Assembly (NCBI GenBank): GCA_964516765.1
Contig: CAZEWZ010000002.1
Span: forward strand, 1 to 64,000
DNA length: 64,000 nt
Reading direction: 5' to 3'
DNA from: CAZEWZ01 sp964516765
GTDB taxonomy: Bacteria > Bacteroidota > Bacteroidia > Flavobacteriales > UBA7430
The translations under genes were made by a program, and so were the position numbers. The notes beneath the pieces are model-generated. The model did not search any database. It saw only the letters and a program-made list of their open reading frames with translations, and was not told the DNA's origin. Position 1 is the stretch's first letter. Every line of letters begins with the position of its first letter. Below, piece after piece: positions 16,875 through 26,047 of the stretch.

Positions 16875-18983
16875 ATGCCAGATTTAGACTTTGATATGCC
16901 ACAACATCAATCTTCATCAATCAAGGTGATTGGCGTGGGCGGAGGTGGAAGCAACGCAGTCAATTACATGTATGATAAAGGAATTAGGGGGGTTGACTTT
17001 ATTGTATGTAATACTGATCAACAAGCCCTAGACGATAGTCCGGTTCCTAATAAAATTCAATTGGGGGTTGCTGTGACAGAAGGTTTGGGTGCGGGAGCAT
17101 GGCCTCTAAAAGGACGGATGGCTGCCGAGGAAAATATTCAAGATGTTATAGATGTATTGGAACACAATACAAAAATGGTTTTCATTAATGCAGGTATGGG
17201 TGGTGGAACTGGAACAGGAGCTGCTCCAATTATTGCTAAAGCTGCTACAGATATGGATATTCTGACTGTAGCCATTGTTACTATTCCTTTTGATTTTGAG
17301 GGAGATCAGAGAATGATACAAGCTAAAGAGGGAATTGAAGAGCTTAAGAAACATGTCGATTCACTTATCGTAATTAACAATAATAAATTGCGAGAGATTT
17401 ATGGAAATCTTGGATTTAAGTCTGGCTTTGCAAAAGCTGACGAAATATTGGCTACAGCATCCAAAGGAATTGCAGAAGTTATAACCCAGAAAGGTCATTT
17501 AAATATTGATTTAAATGATGCTAAAACAGTATTATCTAATAGTGGTACAGCTATAATGGGTTCAGGTACTGCGTTGGGTGACGGAAGAGCTATTAAAGCA
17601 GTAAAGGCAGCTATAGAGTCTCCGCTATTAGATAACAACCATATTAGAGGCGCAAAGAAAGTACTTCTACTAATTGTTTCTGGCACAGAAGAAGTGACTT
17701 TCGAGGAAATGGGAGAAATTTCGGATTTCATTCAAGATCAAGTAACTCTTGAAGGAGGTTCGCCCGCAGATATTATTATGGGTGTTGCAGAGGAGGAAGA
17801 ATTAGATTCTGCAGGCAATGTGACAGTTGTAGCTACTGGTTTTCATGAAGGGAAATCAGTAAATATACTCACTGGGATTCCCGAAAAAGTAGTTTATCCA
17901 TTAGGTGAAAATTCAGACGAGAAAAAACTCAATACAATCACTACTTCCCCCATAAATAGTAATATCGACAAGCAAGTAAATAATAATTTAGCCCAGTCCG
18001 AGGAAATTGTTGAAAGTTTTGATGAATCATTCTTACTAAAAGAGTCTCAAGCAGATGGTTGTCAAGATCATATTACCAATCTCAAATCTAAAGCGCATAA
18101 TGATACCTTAAATTTAACTGAGATTGATATAGTTTCTGATATAAAAAGTGAAACAAATCCAAGTAAAATAGTTGAATCTAGGCATGAAAGAGATAATACG
18201 ATTGAAGTGGGTGAAGAACTAGTTCAAAAACAAGTAAGTATGACCTTTGATTTGGACCCTTTATTGTCAATTGAGGATACTTCACCTAAACGAGAGGAAC
18301 CTACGATTGTCTTTAATCTCATTGAAGAAATCGAAAATGAATTGATAGAAAATAATGATATTGACTCATCTGAGTCAAAACTTTTAGACTCTAACCAAGA
18401 AGCCGCACAAAATGAAGAGTCTGTTGAGGATAAGATTTATTATTCTTTAGATGATGATGAAATAGTGACAGAAGTAGCCTCTTTTTCTCTAGACTCCGGA
18501 AAGCTGGAAAATGATATTTCTTGCGACGATATTCCTGCGGTTGTTATCCCGAAGACTAAAGAACAAAACTCGATTTCAGTCTCTAAGTCAAATGAAATTG
18601 ATATTATAGAAGAAGAAAAATTAGCGCTTAAATTGGGAGACTTTCATTTTGAACAAAGTTCAGAAGCAATTGACGAGAAAGAAGACCACGGAAAATCTAG
18701 TTTTACACAAACTTTAACTTCAGAGAGTCCTGTTTTAAAAGAGCAAATAGAAAGAGCTCAAAAAAGGAAGGAACGTTTACAAAAATTTAACTATCGATTT
18801 AGAAATAATTCTGTTATTGAAAATGTAGAACTTGAACCAGCATACAAAAGACAAGGAGTCAAACTAAATTCAGCTACTCATTCTTCTGAAGATTTCTTAT
18901 CTAAATTTACTATAGAAACCGATGAAGACGGAGAAACGCAGATAAATGATAAAAACTCTTTCTTGCATGACAGTGTTGACTAA
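16875..18983 (+). CDS. ftsZ: Cell division GTPase FtsZ with very long C-terminal linker
   Basis: This is a 702-residue tubulin homologue. The N-terminal GTPase core (about residues 15-330) has GVGGGGSNAV, the tubulin signature GGGTGTGAAP near residue 115 and a T7-loop NIDLNDAKTV near 213. After residue 330 comes about 320 residues of acidic, low-complexity linker rich in Asp, Glu and Ser. A basic segment (ERAQKRKERLQKFNYRF) follows, then a conserved-looking tail ending in NSFLHDSVD. Bacteroidota FtsZ is generally longer than the roughly 380 residues of E. coli, but this linker is long even so. It forms the Z ring with FtsA. Confidence 0.96.
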   Translation: MPDLDFDMPQHQSSSIKVIGVGGGGSNAVNYMYDKGIRGVDFIVCNTDQQALDDSPVPNKIQLGVAVTEGLGAGAWPLKGRMAAEENIQDVIDVLEHNTKMVFINAGMGGGTGTGAAPIIAKAATDMDILTVAIVTIPFDFEGDQRMIQAKEGIEELKKHVDSLIVINNNKLREIYGNLGFKSGFAKADEILATASKGIAEVITQKGHLNIDLNDAKTVLSNSGTAIMGSGTALGDGRAIKAVKAAIESPLLDNNHIRGAKKVLLLIVSGTEEVTFEEMGEISDFIQDQVTLEGGSPADIIMGVAEEEELDSAGNVTVVATGFHEGKSVNILTGIPEKVVYPLGENSDEKKLNTITTSPINSNIDKQVNNNLAQSEEIVESFDESFLLKESQADGCQDHITNLKSKAHNDTLNLTEIDIVSDIKSETNPSKIVESRHERDNTIEVGEELVQKQVSMTFDLDPLLSIEDTSPKREEPTIVFNLIEEIENELIENNDIDSSESKLLDSNQEAAQNEESVEDKIYYSLDDDEIVTEVASFSLDSGKLENDISCDDIPAVVIPKTKEQNSISVSKSNEIDIIEEEKLALKLGDFHFEQSSEAIDEKEDHGKSSFTQTLTSESPVLKEQIERAQKRKERLQKFNYRFRNNSVIENVELEPAYKRQGVKLNSATHSSEDFLSKFTIETDEDGETQINDKNSFLHDSVD

Positions 18984-18995
18984 AATTGAAAAAAT

Positions 18996-19451
18996 ATGAG
19001 TTTAAAAAGCCAAATTATGATCTCTTTGAAAGAGGCAATGAGAGCAAAGGATAAGATTTCTCTAGAGACTCTTCGAGCAGTAAAATCCGAGCTTCTAAAA
19101 ATGGAAACAGCAACTAATGCACCTATCGAAGTTTCTCAGTCAGAAGAAATAAAATTACTTCAGAAAATGCAGAAACAAAGAAAGGATGCAGCTGCTATAT
19201 ACTCAGAACAAGGTCGGGAAGAATTAGCCTCTTTGGAGATTGAGCAATCTAACGTATTAGATAAATTTCTCCCTCAACAACTTAGTAGGGAAGCATTGAC
19301 ATTAGTTATACTTCAGATTATTGAAAAGGTAGGAGCAACTGGACCTTCTGATATTGGTAAAGTTATGGGTGTAAGTTCTAAAGAATTAGCTGGTAAGGCC
19401 GACGGGAGAATGATTGCCGATGTAGTTAAAGCTGAGTTAAATTCTAAGTAA
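18996..19451 (+). CDS. yqeY: GatB/YqeY domain protein
   Basis: This 151-residue protein of the YqeY family resembles the C-terminal tail domain of the GatB amidotransferase subunit. Visible features are the helical N-terminal LKEAMRAKDKISLETLRAVKSELLK-type segment, a charged middle, and the C-terminal DIGKVMGVSSKELAGKADGR motif. A role in tRNA-dependent amidation has been proposed but not shown. It follows ftsZ by 12 bases and is the last gene before a bidirectional terminator. Confidence 0.9.
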   Translation: MSLKSQIMISLKEAMRAKDKISLETLRAVKSELLKMETATNAPIEVSQSEEIKLLQKMQKQRKDAAAIYSEQGREELASLEIEQSNVLDKFLPQQLSREALTLVILQIIEKVGATGPSDIGKVMGVSSKELAGKADGRMIADVVKAELNSK

Positions 19452-19523
19452 TATTTTTTTGTATGTAAAAAGTAAAAGATTTATTTAATTATAAGTTGTG
19501 GTTTTAGGTGCTGTTCTTATAAT

Positions 19524-19560
19524 AAAAAAAACCCTTACGAGTTATCGAAAGGGTTTTTTT
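19524..19560 (+). terminator. Bidirectional terminator between yqeY and groEL
   Basis: A-run, CCCTT (19532-19536), CGA, GTTA loop, TCG, AAGGG, T-run form a hairpin with one internal mismatch loop. It is flanked by eight A residues on one side and seven T residues on the other. It can end transcription of the dcw operon on the plus strand and of groES-groEL on the minus strand. Confidence 0.8.
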
Positions 19561-19575
19561 AAATAAATTGATAAT

Positions 19576-21210
19576 TTACATCATTCCTGGCATACCGCCT
19601 GGCATACCCCCCATAGGCGCTGCAGGAGATTCTTCTGATATCTCTGCTAGAACACATTCCGTAGTTAGGAGCATTCCTGATACAGATGCTGCATTTTCTA
19701 GAGCCACTCGAGTCACTTTAGTAGGGTCTATAATTCCAGCTTCCAACATTGGCTCAAATGTGTCTGTTTTCGCATTATATCCAAAGTCAGCTTTTCCTTC
19801 TTGAATTTTTGAAACAACTACTGCACCTTCTCCACCAGCATTGGCTACAATTTGTCGAATTGGTGCTTCGATTGCTTTGGTAATAATTTGAATTCCTGTT
19901 TTTTCGTCTTCATTTTCAAATTCTATAGACTCAAGTGCTCGCGCTGCTCTAACAAGAGCTACTCCTCCACCAGGAACAATTCCTTCTTCAACTGCCGCGC
20001 GTGTAGCATTTAGAGCGTCATCGACACGATCTTTCTTTTCTTTCATTTCTACTTCAGAGGGTGCGCCAACATACAAGACAGCTACCCCTCCGGCTAATTT
20101 GGCAAGACGTTCTTGAAGTTTCTCCTTGTCATAATCGGAACTGGTAGTTTCCATTTGAGATTTGATTTGGTTTACACGCAAATCAATAGCTTTTTTATCA
20201 CCCTTTCCGTTCACTACAGTAGTATTGTCCTTGTCTATGACAACTTTGTCAGTTTCACCGAGCATTTCCAAAGAAGTGTTTTCTAGTTTAAATCCTCGCT
20301 CTTCTGATACTACAGTTCCACCTGTAAGAATTGCAATATCTTCGAGCATTGCTTTTCGGCGATCTCCAAAGCCAGGAGCTTTGACAGCAGCTATTTTAAG
20401 ACTTCCTCTTATTTTATTTACAACAAGTGTAGCCAGAGCTTCACCGTCTACATCTTCGGCAATAATAAGTATAGGGCGACCGGTCTGTGTGGTTTTCTCT
20501 AAAACAGGAAGCATATCTTTCATATTAGATATTTTCTTGTCATAAATTAGTATATATGGATTATCTAATTCGACCTGCATTTTCTCTGAATTTGTAACAA
20601 AGTATGGAGATAAATATCCGCGATCAAATTGCATTCCTTCTACAATTTCTACTGTAGTATCTGTACCTTTAGCCTCTTCTACCGTAATCACACCCTCTTT
20701 TTTCACCTTTGCCATAGCCTCGGCAATTAGAGAGCCAATCGCGTTGTCGTTATTTGCAGAAATTGAGGCTACTTGTTTTATTTTATCTAAATTATCACCA
20801 ACCTCAATAGATTGTTTTTTAAGCTCAGCAACTACTACTTTTACTGCCTTGTCAATTCCTCTTTTGAGATCCATAGGGTTTGCGCCAGCTGCCACATTCT
20901 TGAGGCCTGTAGATACAATCGCTTGAGCAAGTACCGTCGCGGTTGTTGTTCCGTCTCCTGCAATATCAGCAGTTCTTGAGGCGACTTCTTTAACCATTTG
21001 TGCACCCATATTTTCTGTAGGATCTTCTAACTCAATCTCTTTTGCTACCGTTACTCCATCTTTCGTGATTGTGGGAGTACCAAACTTTTGATCAATAACA
21101 ACATTTCGACCCTTAGGTCCTAATGTAACACGTACCGCATTTGCTAGTGCGTCAACGCCTCTTTTGAGTGCGTCTCTCGCTTCTATGTTGAATTTAATTT
21201 CTTTTGCCAT
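19576..21210 (-). CDS. groEL: 60 kDa chaperonin GroEL
   Basis: This is a 544-residue group I chaperonin subunit. The conserved N-terminal LGPKGRNVVID and DGVTVAKEIELEDP segments, the ATP-binding DGTTTATVLA motif near residue 87, GFGDRRKAMLEDIA near 280 and the flexible GGM-rich C-terminal tail are all present. It forms the folding chamber with GroES. It lies 10 bases after groES on the same strand. Confidence 0.98.
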   Translation of the reverse strand: MAKEIKFNIEARDALKRGVDALANAVRVTLGPKGRNVVIDQKFGTPTITKDGVTVAKEIELEDPTENMGAQMVKEVASRTADIAGDGTTTATVLAQAIVSTGLKNVAAGANPMDLKRGIDKAVKVVVAELKKQSIEVGDNLDKIKQVASISANNDNAIGSLIAEAMAKVKKEGVITVEEAKGTDTTVEIVEGMQFDRGYLSPYFVTNSEKMQVELDNPYILIYDKKISNMKDMLPVLEKTTQTGRPILIIAEDVDGEALATLVVNKIRGSLKIAAVKAPGFGDRRKAMLEDIAILTGGTVVSEERGFKLENTSLEMLGETDKVVIDKDNTTVVNGKGDKKAIDLRVNQIKSQMETTSSDYDKEKLQERLAKLAGGVAVLYVGAPSEVEMKEKKDRVDDALNATRAAVEEGIVPGGGVALVRAARALESIEFENEDEKTGIQIITKAIEAPIRQIVANAGGEGAVVVSKIQEGKADFGYNAKTDTFEPMLEAGIIDPTKVTRVALENAASVSGMLLTTECVLAEISEESPAAPMGGMPGGMPGMM

Positions 21211-21220
21211 GATTTATTTT

Positions 21221-21499
21221 TTATATGATTGCTAAAAGGTCAGATTCTCTCATCATCAGGTATTCTTGTCCTTCTAATTTTAATTCTGTTCCGGCGTATT
21301 TACTGTACAAGACCTCGTTTCCAACTTTTACAGTCATTATGTGGTCTTTAGTACCAGATCCTACCGCAACAACAGATCCTTTTTGAGGTTTTTCTTGCGC
21401 AGTATCTGGAATGATAATTCCGGATACCGTGGTTGTTTCTACCTTAGCAGGAAGAATAAGTACTCGATCAGCGAGTGGTTTTATTTTTAATTCAGCCAT
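21221..21499 (-). CDS. groES: 10 kDa co-chaperonin GroES
   Basis: This 92-residue lid subunit for GroEL has the N-terminal IKPLADRVLI strand, the mobile loop with SGIIIPDTAQEKP near residue 28, and the SKYAGTELKLEGQEYLMM C-terminal half. It is the first gene of a groES-groEL operon. I found no CIRCE inverted repeat upstream, nor a clear TAnnTTTG promoter. Confidence 0.97.
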   Translation of the reverse strand: MAELKIKPLADRVLILPAKVETTTVSGIIIPDTAQEKPQKGSVVAVGSGTKDHIMTVKVGNEVLYSKYAGTELKLEGQEYLMMRESDLLAII

Positions 21500-21585
21500 T
21501 TTCTTTAATATTAATTAATTTAATAGTCAAATAATCAGATATTGTGCCACTTATATTTTTTCACCCATTTTGTCAATTTATATGC

Positions 21586-21626
21586 CATTGAAAAGAAAAA
21601 AATGCCAAACTTAGACAGTTTGGCAT
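21586..21626 (-). terminator. Terminator after secG
   Basis: A perfect 10-base inverted repeat (ATGCCAAACT at 21602-21611 and AGTTTGGCAT at 21617-21626) has a five-base loop. On the minus strand it is followed by a T-rich run (the complement of the A-rich 21591-21601). It separates the miaB-to-secG gene run from groES, so groES-groEL must have its own promoter within the next 85 bases. Confidence 0.85.
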
Positions 21627-21652
21627 AAATAATTTGTTGAGATAATCTGATT

Positions 21653-21958
21653 TTATTCATTTTCTTCAATAGGAACAAAGTCTTCCGCACTATCTTCTAC
21701 TTGATTAATAATTATAGATTGATTTTGGCTATCGTTTCTATCAATTGCAAAATTTGACATGAGGGTTAATGCAACAAGGACCAAAGCAAGGCCCCAGGTA
21801 CTTTTTTCAAGAAAATCTGAGGTTTTTTTGACACCCATAAATTGGTTTCCTTCTCCAAAAGTCGAAGATAATCCACCTCCTTTTGGGTTTTGAACAAGAA
21901 TGACCAAAAGAAGGAGTCCACAAGTAATTAATATCAAAATAGAAAATAATCCATACAT
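21653..21958 (-). CDS. secG: Preprotein translocase subunit SecG
   Basis: This 101-residue protein has two membrane spans (about residues 2-20 and 53-72) separated by the family segment VQNPKGGGLSSTFGEGNQF. The C-terminal tail is acidic. SecG assists SecYE in protein export across the inner membrane. It is the last gene of the miaB-to-secG run and sits two bases after the preceding gene. Confidence 0.93.
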   Translation of the reverse strand: MYGLFSILILITCGLLLLVILVQNPKGGGLSSTFGEGNQFMGVKKTSDFLEKSTWGLALVLVALTLMSNFAIDRNDSQNQSIIINQVEDSAEDFVPIEENE

Positions 21959-21960
21959 AA

Positions 21961-22638
21961 CTATGAGTTTAAAATTTTAATGTCTTTTATTCTGGCTGCA
22001 AATAAACTACTTTTTTGTGGATATTTCAAACTTAAAATTTCAAAAGCCATAATTGCTTTTTGGGGATGCCCTTGTTCTACATATAGATTGGCTAAAGTTT
22101 CGGTCATCAGATGATTGTTTTCAGTTAAATTTTCTTCTTGCATTTGAATGGGAGAGAAGAATTCTTTTTTGTCTATTTTATTTTTTTTGTTATTGCCAAC
22201 AAAGTCAATTATTTTATCTGTGTTAGATGGGGATGAATTTTTTTCTCTCTTTTCAGATCTTACTATAGGTTTCAAAGTTAATAATTTGAGCCATTCTGAA
22301 AAAGAGTGCATATCTGTATTCTTTATGCCTAGAGGCATACTAACAGGTACTGATTCATTAGATTTTTTTTTCGGTATTTGAATATTTTTTTTAATTGGTT
22401 CAAAAGGGGCTTCCTTGATGAAATCAAACAGAATAGCTCGATTTCCAGATGTTACGGCAGCTAATTTCAAGGCATTGTTATACTTATCTATGGAACTACC
22501 CTGAAGGCTCTTTAGTCTAATTTTATGAAGGGAACTACAGTAAGGATATTCTTTACAAAGTTCATCCAATTGTTGAAGGTCTCCCTTTTGAATTGTTTCT
22601 GGGTACTGAATGAAGTTTATAAATTTTGATGAATTCAT
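21961..22638 (-). CDS. TPR-like protein of the lptE-secG locus
   Basis: This 225-residue protein has no signal peptide. The N-terminus contains a conserved-looking LDELCKEYPYCSSLHKIRLKSL helix pair. A low-complexity Lys/Ser/Asn-rich middle follows, and the C-terminus has one recognisable TPR-type unit (LANLYVEQGHPQKAIMAFEILSLKYP, about residues 185-210). Genes of this kind lie between lptE and secG in many Bacteroidota and are annotated only as TPR proteins; no function can be given. It overlaps neither neighbour (one- and two-base gaps), so it is cotranscribed. Confidence 0.65.
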   Translation of the reverse strand: MNSSKFINFIQYPETIQKGDLQQLDELCKEYPYCSSLHKIRLKSLQGSSIDKYNNALKLAAVTSGNRAILFDFIKEAPFEPIKKNIQIPKKKSNESVPVSMPLGIKNTDMHSFSEWLKLLTLKPIVRSEKREKNSSPSNTDKIIDFVGNNKKNKIDKKEFFSPIQMQEENLTENNHLMTETLANLYVEQGHPQKAIMAFEILSLKYPQKSSLFAARIKDIKILNS

Positions 22639-22639
22639 G

Positions 22640-23137
22640 TTACCAATTTACAACAGCTTTGTTAAAAATATCTTCAACCAACTCAATAATTATTTCTTCC
22701 ATCAAATTCTCTTCAACCGAACTTAGAGACAGACTACTGTCAAAGTCTGCAAATCGAGTAAAGTTTTGTTCATATGATTTGCTCGGTTCAATCTGGTTGT
22801 TGAATCTAACAAAGATAGTAATACTTAACCTGTTTTGATTTGCTTGGTCATTAGATGAAATATTTATTGGTTTTACAGAATAATTACTAATATAACCTTC
22901 AAAATTAATGTCGCCGTCGGATCGAATTGAACTAAGGTCGGTTTGCTGCATAAATCGATCTTGAAGAGCAGTAGTAAATTGCTGACTCAACAGGGGTTGA
23001 ACTAAATTTGCTTGGTTTTGAAAATAATCTATCGAGACAGTTTCAATGTTTGGATCAATGTCGGCTCCCGTAAATGTATAGATTCCACACCCGTAATTAT
23101 GGAATATAAATAAAATCAGATACTTTTTAAACTTCAT
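22640..23137 (-). CDS. lptE: LPS assembly lipoprotein LptE
   Basis: This 165-residue protein has a hydrophobic N-terminus followed by a Tyr-Gly-Cys lipobox-like site at about residue 17. It has the Bacteroidota LptE pattern: YTFTGADI after the Cys, TVSIDYFQNQANLVQP, then LQDRFMQQTDL and a C-terminal helix. LptE plugs the LptD barrel that inserts lipopolysaccharide into the outer membrane. lptD is not in the window. Its place between the sigma-54 activator and the TPR-like gene is conserved in Bacteroidota. Confidence 0.8.
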   Translation of the reverse strand: MKFKKYLILFIFHNYGCGIYTFTGADIDPNIETVSIDYFQNQANLVQPLLSQQFTTALQDRFMQQTDLSSIRSDGDINFEGYISNYSVKPINISSNDQANQNRLSITIFVRFNNQIEPSKSYEQNFTRFADFDSSLSLSSVEENLMEEIIIELVEDIFNKAVVNW

Positions 23138-23140
23138 TAT

Positions 23141-24367
23141 TTACAGATTATATTGTTTAATTTTTCTGTACAATGTACGTTCCGAAATGCCTAATTCTAA
23201 TGACGCTCCTTTTCTTTTCCCTTTGTATTTTTCAAGGACATTTCTAATCATCTCAATTTCTTTGTCTTGAAGTGATAACAACTTTATTTCGGATTTTTCG
23301 CTTGCTTTAATCGAAAATTTTTCTTCGGGATTTCCCTGTGTAGAAGAAGATATAAAAAGTCTGGGATTATTTGTGTTTTCTATGTCTGCAAAACTCTGAT
23401 CTGTTTTTGCTGTTGGGTCTTGCTTATAGATTCCTTTATCTAACATTAGTTTGTTTGTTAAATTTTTTAGTTCCCCAATGTCTTTTTTCATATCAAAAAG
23501 AACCTTGTATAAAATTTCTCTTTCCGTATAGTCATTTTCTGCTTCTTTCCCATCGCTATATAACATTGGGAGTGTTTCCGTATTGATGCTAGGTAAGTAG
23601 TTTTGCAGTATTGCTAATGTGATGATTCTCTGTTCTTCAACTACAGACAATTGTTCAGTTACATTTCTTAATTGACGAATATTCCCTGGCCAGTGATAGG
23701 AAGAAAGAAGTTCAATTGCCTCAGTGTCTAAACGAACCGATGGCATGCGATATTTTTCAGCGAAATCCATTGCAAATTTCCGAAAGATTAAATGAATATC
23801 TTCTCTCCTAAAGCTTAACGGGGGTAAATTTACTTGAACAGTATTTAAACGATAAAAAAGATCTTCTCTAAACCTATTTTTTTTGATGGCTTCCTGCAAG
23901 TTTACATTTGTTGCAGCTACAATTCTGACATTTGTTTTTTGCGACTTTGAGGAGCCTACCCTAATAAATTCACCGGTCTCTAGTACGCGCAATAATCGAA
24001 CTTGTGTAGTTAAGGGTAGTTCTCCGACCTCGTCTAAAAAAATGGTACCCCCGTCTGCTACTTCAAAATATCCTTTTCGGCCAGATGTAGCGCCTGTAAA
24101 AGATCCTTTTTCATGTCCAAACAGTTCACTATCAATTGTTCCCTCTGGAATTGCTCCGCAATTTACGGCAATATAAGAGCCGTGTTTTCGAGCTGATAGT
24201 TGGTGAATGATTTTTGGGACTACTTCTTTTCCTGTTCCACTTTCGCCTGAAACCATAACCGAAATGTCTGTTGGAGCTACTCGCATGGCCTTGGAAATCG
24301 CCCGATTTAATTCTGGGTTTGATCCTATAATTCCAAATCGTTGTTTAATATCATGTATTGAAGCCAT
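23141..24367 (-). CDS. Sigma-54-dependent transcriptional activator
   Basis: This 408-residue protein begins directly with the AAA+ domain: Walker A GESGTGKE at residues 41-48, the sigma-54 contact loop GSFTGA at 88-93, a Walker B segment TIFLDEVGEL near 109, and an arginine-finger region FREDLFYRLN near 163. A linker of about 90 residues leads to a Fis-type helix-turn-helix at the C-terminus (LGISERTLYRKIK). There is no receiver or GAF domain, so its activity must be controlled by expression or partner proteins. It is cotranscribed with miaB and lptE. Confidence 0.9.
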   Translation of the reverse strand: MASIHDIKQRFGIIGSNPELNRAISKAMRVAPTDISVMVSGESGTGKEVVPKIIHQLSARKHGSYIAVNCGAIPEGTIDSELFGHEKGSFTGATSGRKGYFEVADGGTIFLDEVGELPLTTQVRLLRVLETGEFIRVGSSKSQKTNVRIVAATNVNLQEAIKKNRFREDLFYRLNTVQVNLPPLSFRREDIHLIFRKFAMDFAEKYRMPSVRLDTEAIELLSSYHWPGNIRQLRNVTEQLSVVEEQRIITLAILQNYLPSINTETLPMLYSDGKEAENDYTEREILYKVLFDMKKDIGELKNLTNKLMLDKGIYKQDPTAKTDQSFADIENTNNPRLFISSSTQGNPEEKFSIKASEKSEIKLLSLQDKEIEMIRNVLEKYKGKRKGASLELGISERTLYRKIKQYNL

Positions 24368-24391
24368 AATTTTCTTTTCAGAAATTTATTT

Positions 24392-25846
24392 TTATTGATG
24401 ATTTACCGTTTTGCCAATTAAAGTTGCAGAATTACAATCCGTAATTAAAACCTGAACATAGTCTCCTGGTTTAAAATTTTCTCTAGGGAAAATAGCGACT
24501 GAATTATGGGTGGTTCGGCCAAATAAGTGCAGTTCAGATCTTTTGGAAAAACCTTCCACCAGAACTTTAAATGTTTTGCCCACTCGACTTAAATTACGCT
24601 CCATGGAATGCTTACGTTGTTTAGTAATAATCTCAGTCAATCTTCGAGATTTTACTTCTTCTGGAACATCATCTTTAAATTTTCTAGCAGCTTTTGTATT
24701 TGGCCTTTCAGAGTATTTGAACATAAACCCGTAATCGAATTTGACATAATCCATCAAACTCAGGGTATCCTCATGTTCCACTTCTGTTTCTGAACAAAAG
24801 CTCGAAATTATGTCTTGGGAAATGGCACATCCTGGAATTATTCTTTGAATTGCGTCTATTCGTTCCTTATACCATTCTCTTGTATAACCTCTGTTCATTA
24901 ATTTTAAGATTCGAGAATTTCCAGATTGGACAGGTAGGTGGATATAATCGCAAATATTTTCATGTATCGCCATAGTCTCAAGAACTTGATTTGACATATC
25001 TTGTGGGTGAGAGGTGGAGAAACGGATTCTCATCTCAGGACTAACTAGGGCTACTTTATTTAATAATTGTGCGAAATTAATTGAGCTAGCTTGCTGAATT
25101 TCAGAAAGTTTTTTAAAATCTATTTTAGCACCACCTCCATACCACAAATATGAGTCGACATTTTGACCCAATAAAGTCACCTCCTTGTACCCTTTTTCGT
25201 GTAGTTCTCGAACTTCATTTACAATACTTTCACAGTCTCGACTTCTCTCTCTCCCCCTAGTGAATGGGACTACGCAGAAGGTACACATATTATCACATCC
25301 TCTCATAATAGAAACAAAAGCTGTCACTCCATTGCTATTTAATCGAACAGGGCTTATGTCCGCATAAGTTTCCTCTTTCGACAGTTGTACATTGACTGCT
25401 TTGTGACCTAAATCTGAGGTGTTTATTAAGTGAGGTAAATCACGGTAGGCATCAGGTCCAACAACAATATCAACTAATTTTTCTTCTTCTAAAAATTTGG
25501 ATTTTAAACGCTCCGCCATACAGCCCAGCACACCTATAGTTAGATTTTTCTTTTTTTCTTTTAATTTTTGGAATGTTTTTAATCTTTTCCGCACTGTCTG
25601 CTCCGCTTTTTCTCTAATAGAACAGGTATTTACGAAAATGACATCTGCTTCTTCAATATCTCTAGTAGTATCAAATCCATGATCTGTCAATATGGAAGCA
25701 ACAATTTCACTGTCAGAAAAATTCATTTGACAACCATAACTTTCTATATAAAGCTTCCGATCGCCATTGGATGGCCTTTCAATAATCATAGCTTCACCTT
25801 GTTTTTCTTCGTCAATAATTTTTTCTACCGTATCGAATTCTTGCAT
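24392..25846 (-). CDS. miaB: tRNA-2-methylthio-N6-dimethylallyladenosine synthase MiaB
   Basis: This 484-residue radical SAM methylthiotransferase acts on i6A37 of tRNAs. An N-terminal UPF0004 domain has three cluster cysteines (ESYGCQMNFSD, FVNTCSIRE, GVLGCMAERL). The radical SAM motif CDNMCTFC lies near residue 181 and a TRAM domain at about 415-480. The N-terminus has about 30 extra residues. It is the first gene of the minus-strand run ending at secG and is divergent from topA. Confidence 0.95.
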   Translation of the reverse strand: MQEFDTVEKIIDEEKQGEAMIIERPSNGDRKLYIESYGCQMNFSDSEIVASILTDHGFDTTRDIEEADVIFVNTCSIREKAEQTVRKRLKTFQKLKEKKKNLTIGVLGCMAERLKSKFLEEEKLVDIVVGPDAYRDLPHLINTSDLGHKAVNVQLSKEETYADISPVRLNSNGVTAFVSIMRGCDNMCTFCVVPFTRGRERSRDCESIVNEVRELHEKGYKEVTLLGQNVDSYLWYGGGAKIDFKKLSEIQQASSINFAQLLNKVALVSPEMRIRFSTSHPQDMSNQVLETMAIHENICDYIHLPVQSGNSRILKLMNRGYTREWYKERIDAIQRIIPGCAISQDIISSFCSETEVEHEDTLSLMDYVKFDYGFMFKYSERPNTKAARKFKDDVPEEVKSRRLTEIITKQRKHSMERNLSRVGKTFKVLVEGFSKRSELHLFGRTTHNSVAIFPRENFKPGDYVQVLITDCNSATLIGKTVNHQ

Positions 25847-26020
25847 ATTTTATTAACTTAAATTATTTACAAAATTACAAAATATATTTTCGTGACAAAA
25901 TGGCAGTTTACTAGTTGTTATAAAATTAATTGAAATTATTTTTTTCTTTTAATATAATTAAAAGGATTAGGAAAACTATAGTTAGTTTACAGTAATTAGG
26001 AAGATTAATAAAACTTGTCA

Positions 26021-26028
26021 TAAATTTG
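26021..26028 (+). promoter_or_regulatory. Possible -7 element of the topA promoter
   Basis: TAAATTTG matches the Bacteroidota TAnnTTTG element and lies 20 bases before the topA start. No convincing TTG is found 19-21 bases upstream. The rest of the 200-base divergent gap (25847-26047) is AT-rich, with nothing else recognisable. Confidence 0.35.
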
Positions 26029-26047
26029 GGAAAAATATTAAGCAGTT

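Noticed and set aside
21541..21590. TGGCAC in front of groES as part of a sigma-54 promoter
   Set aside because: The matching TTGC/T element at the right distance is missing, so only half of the pattern is present.
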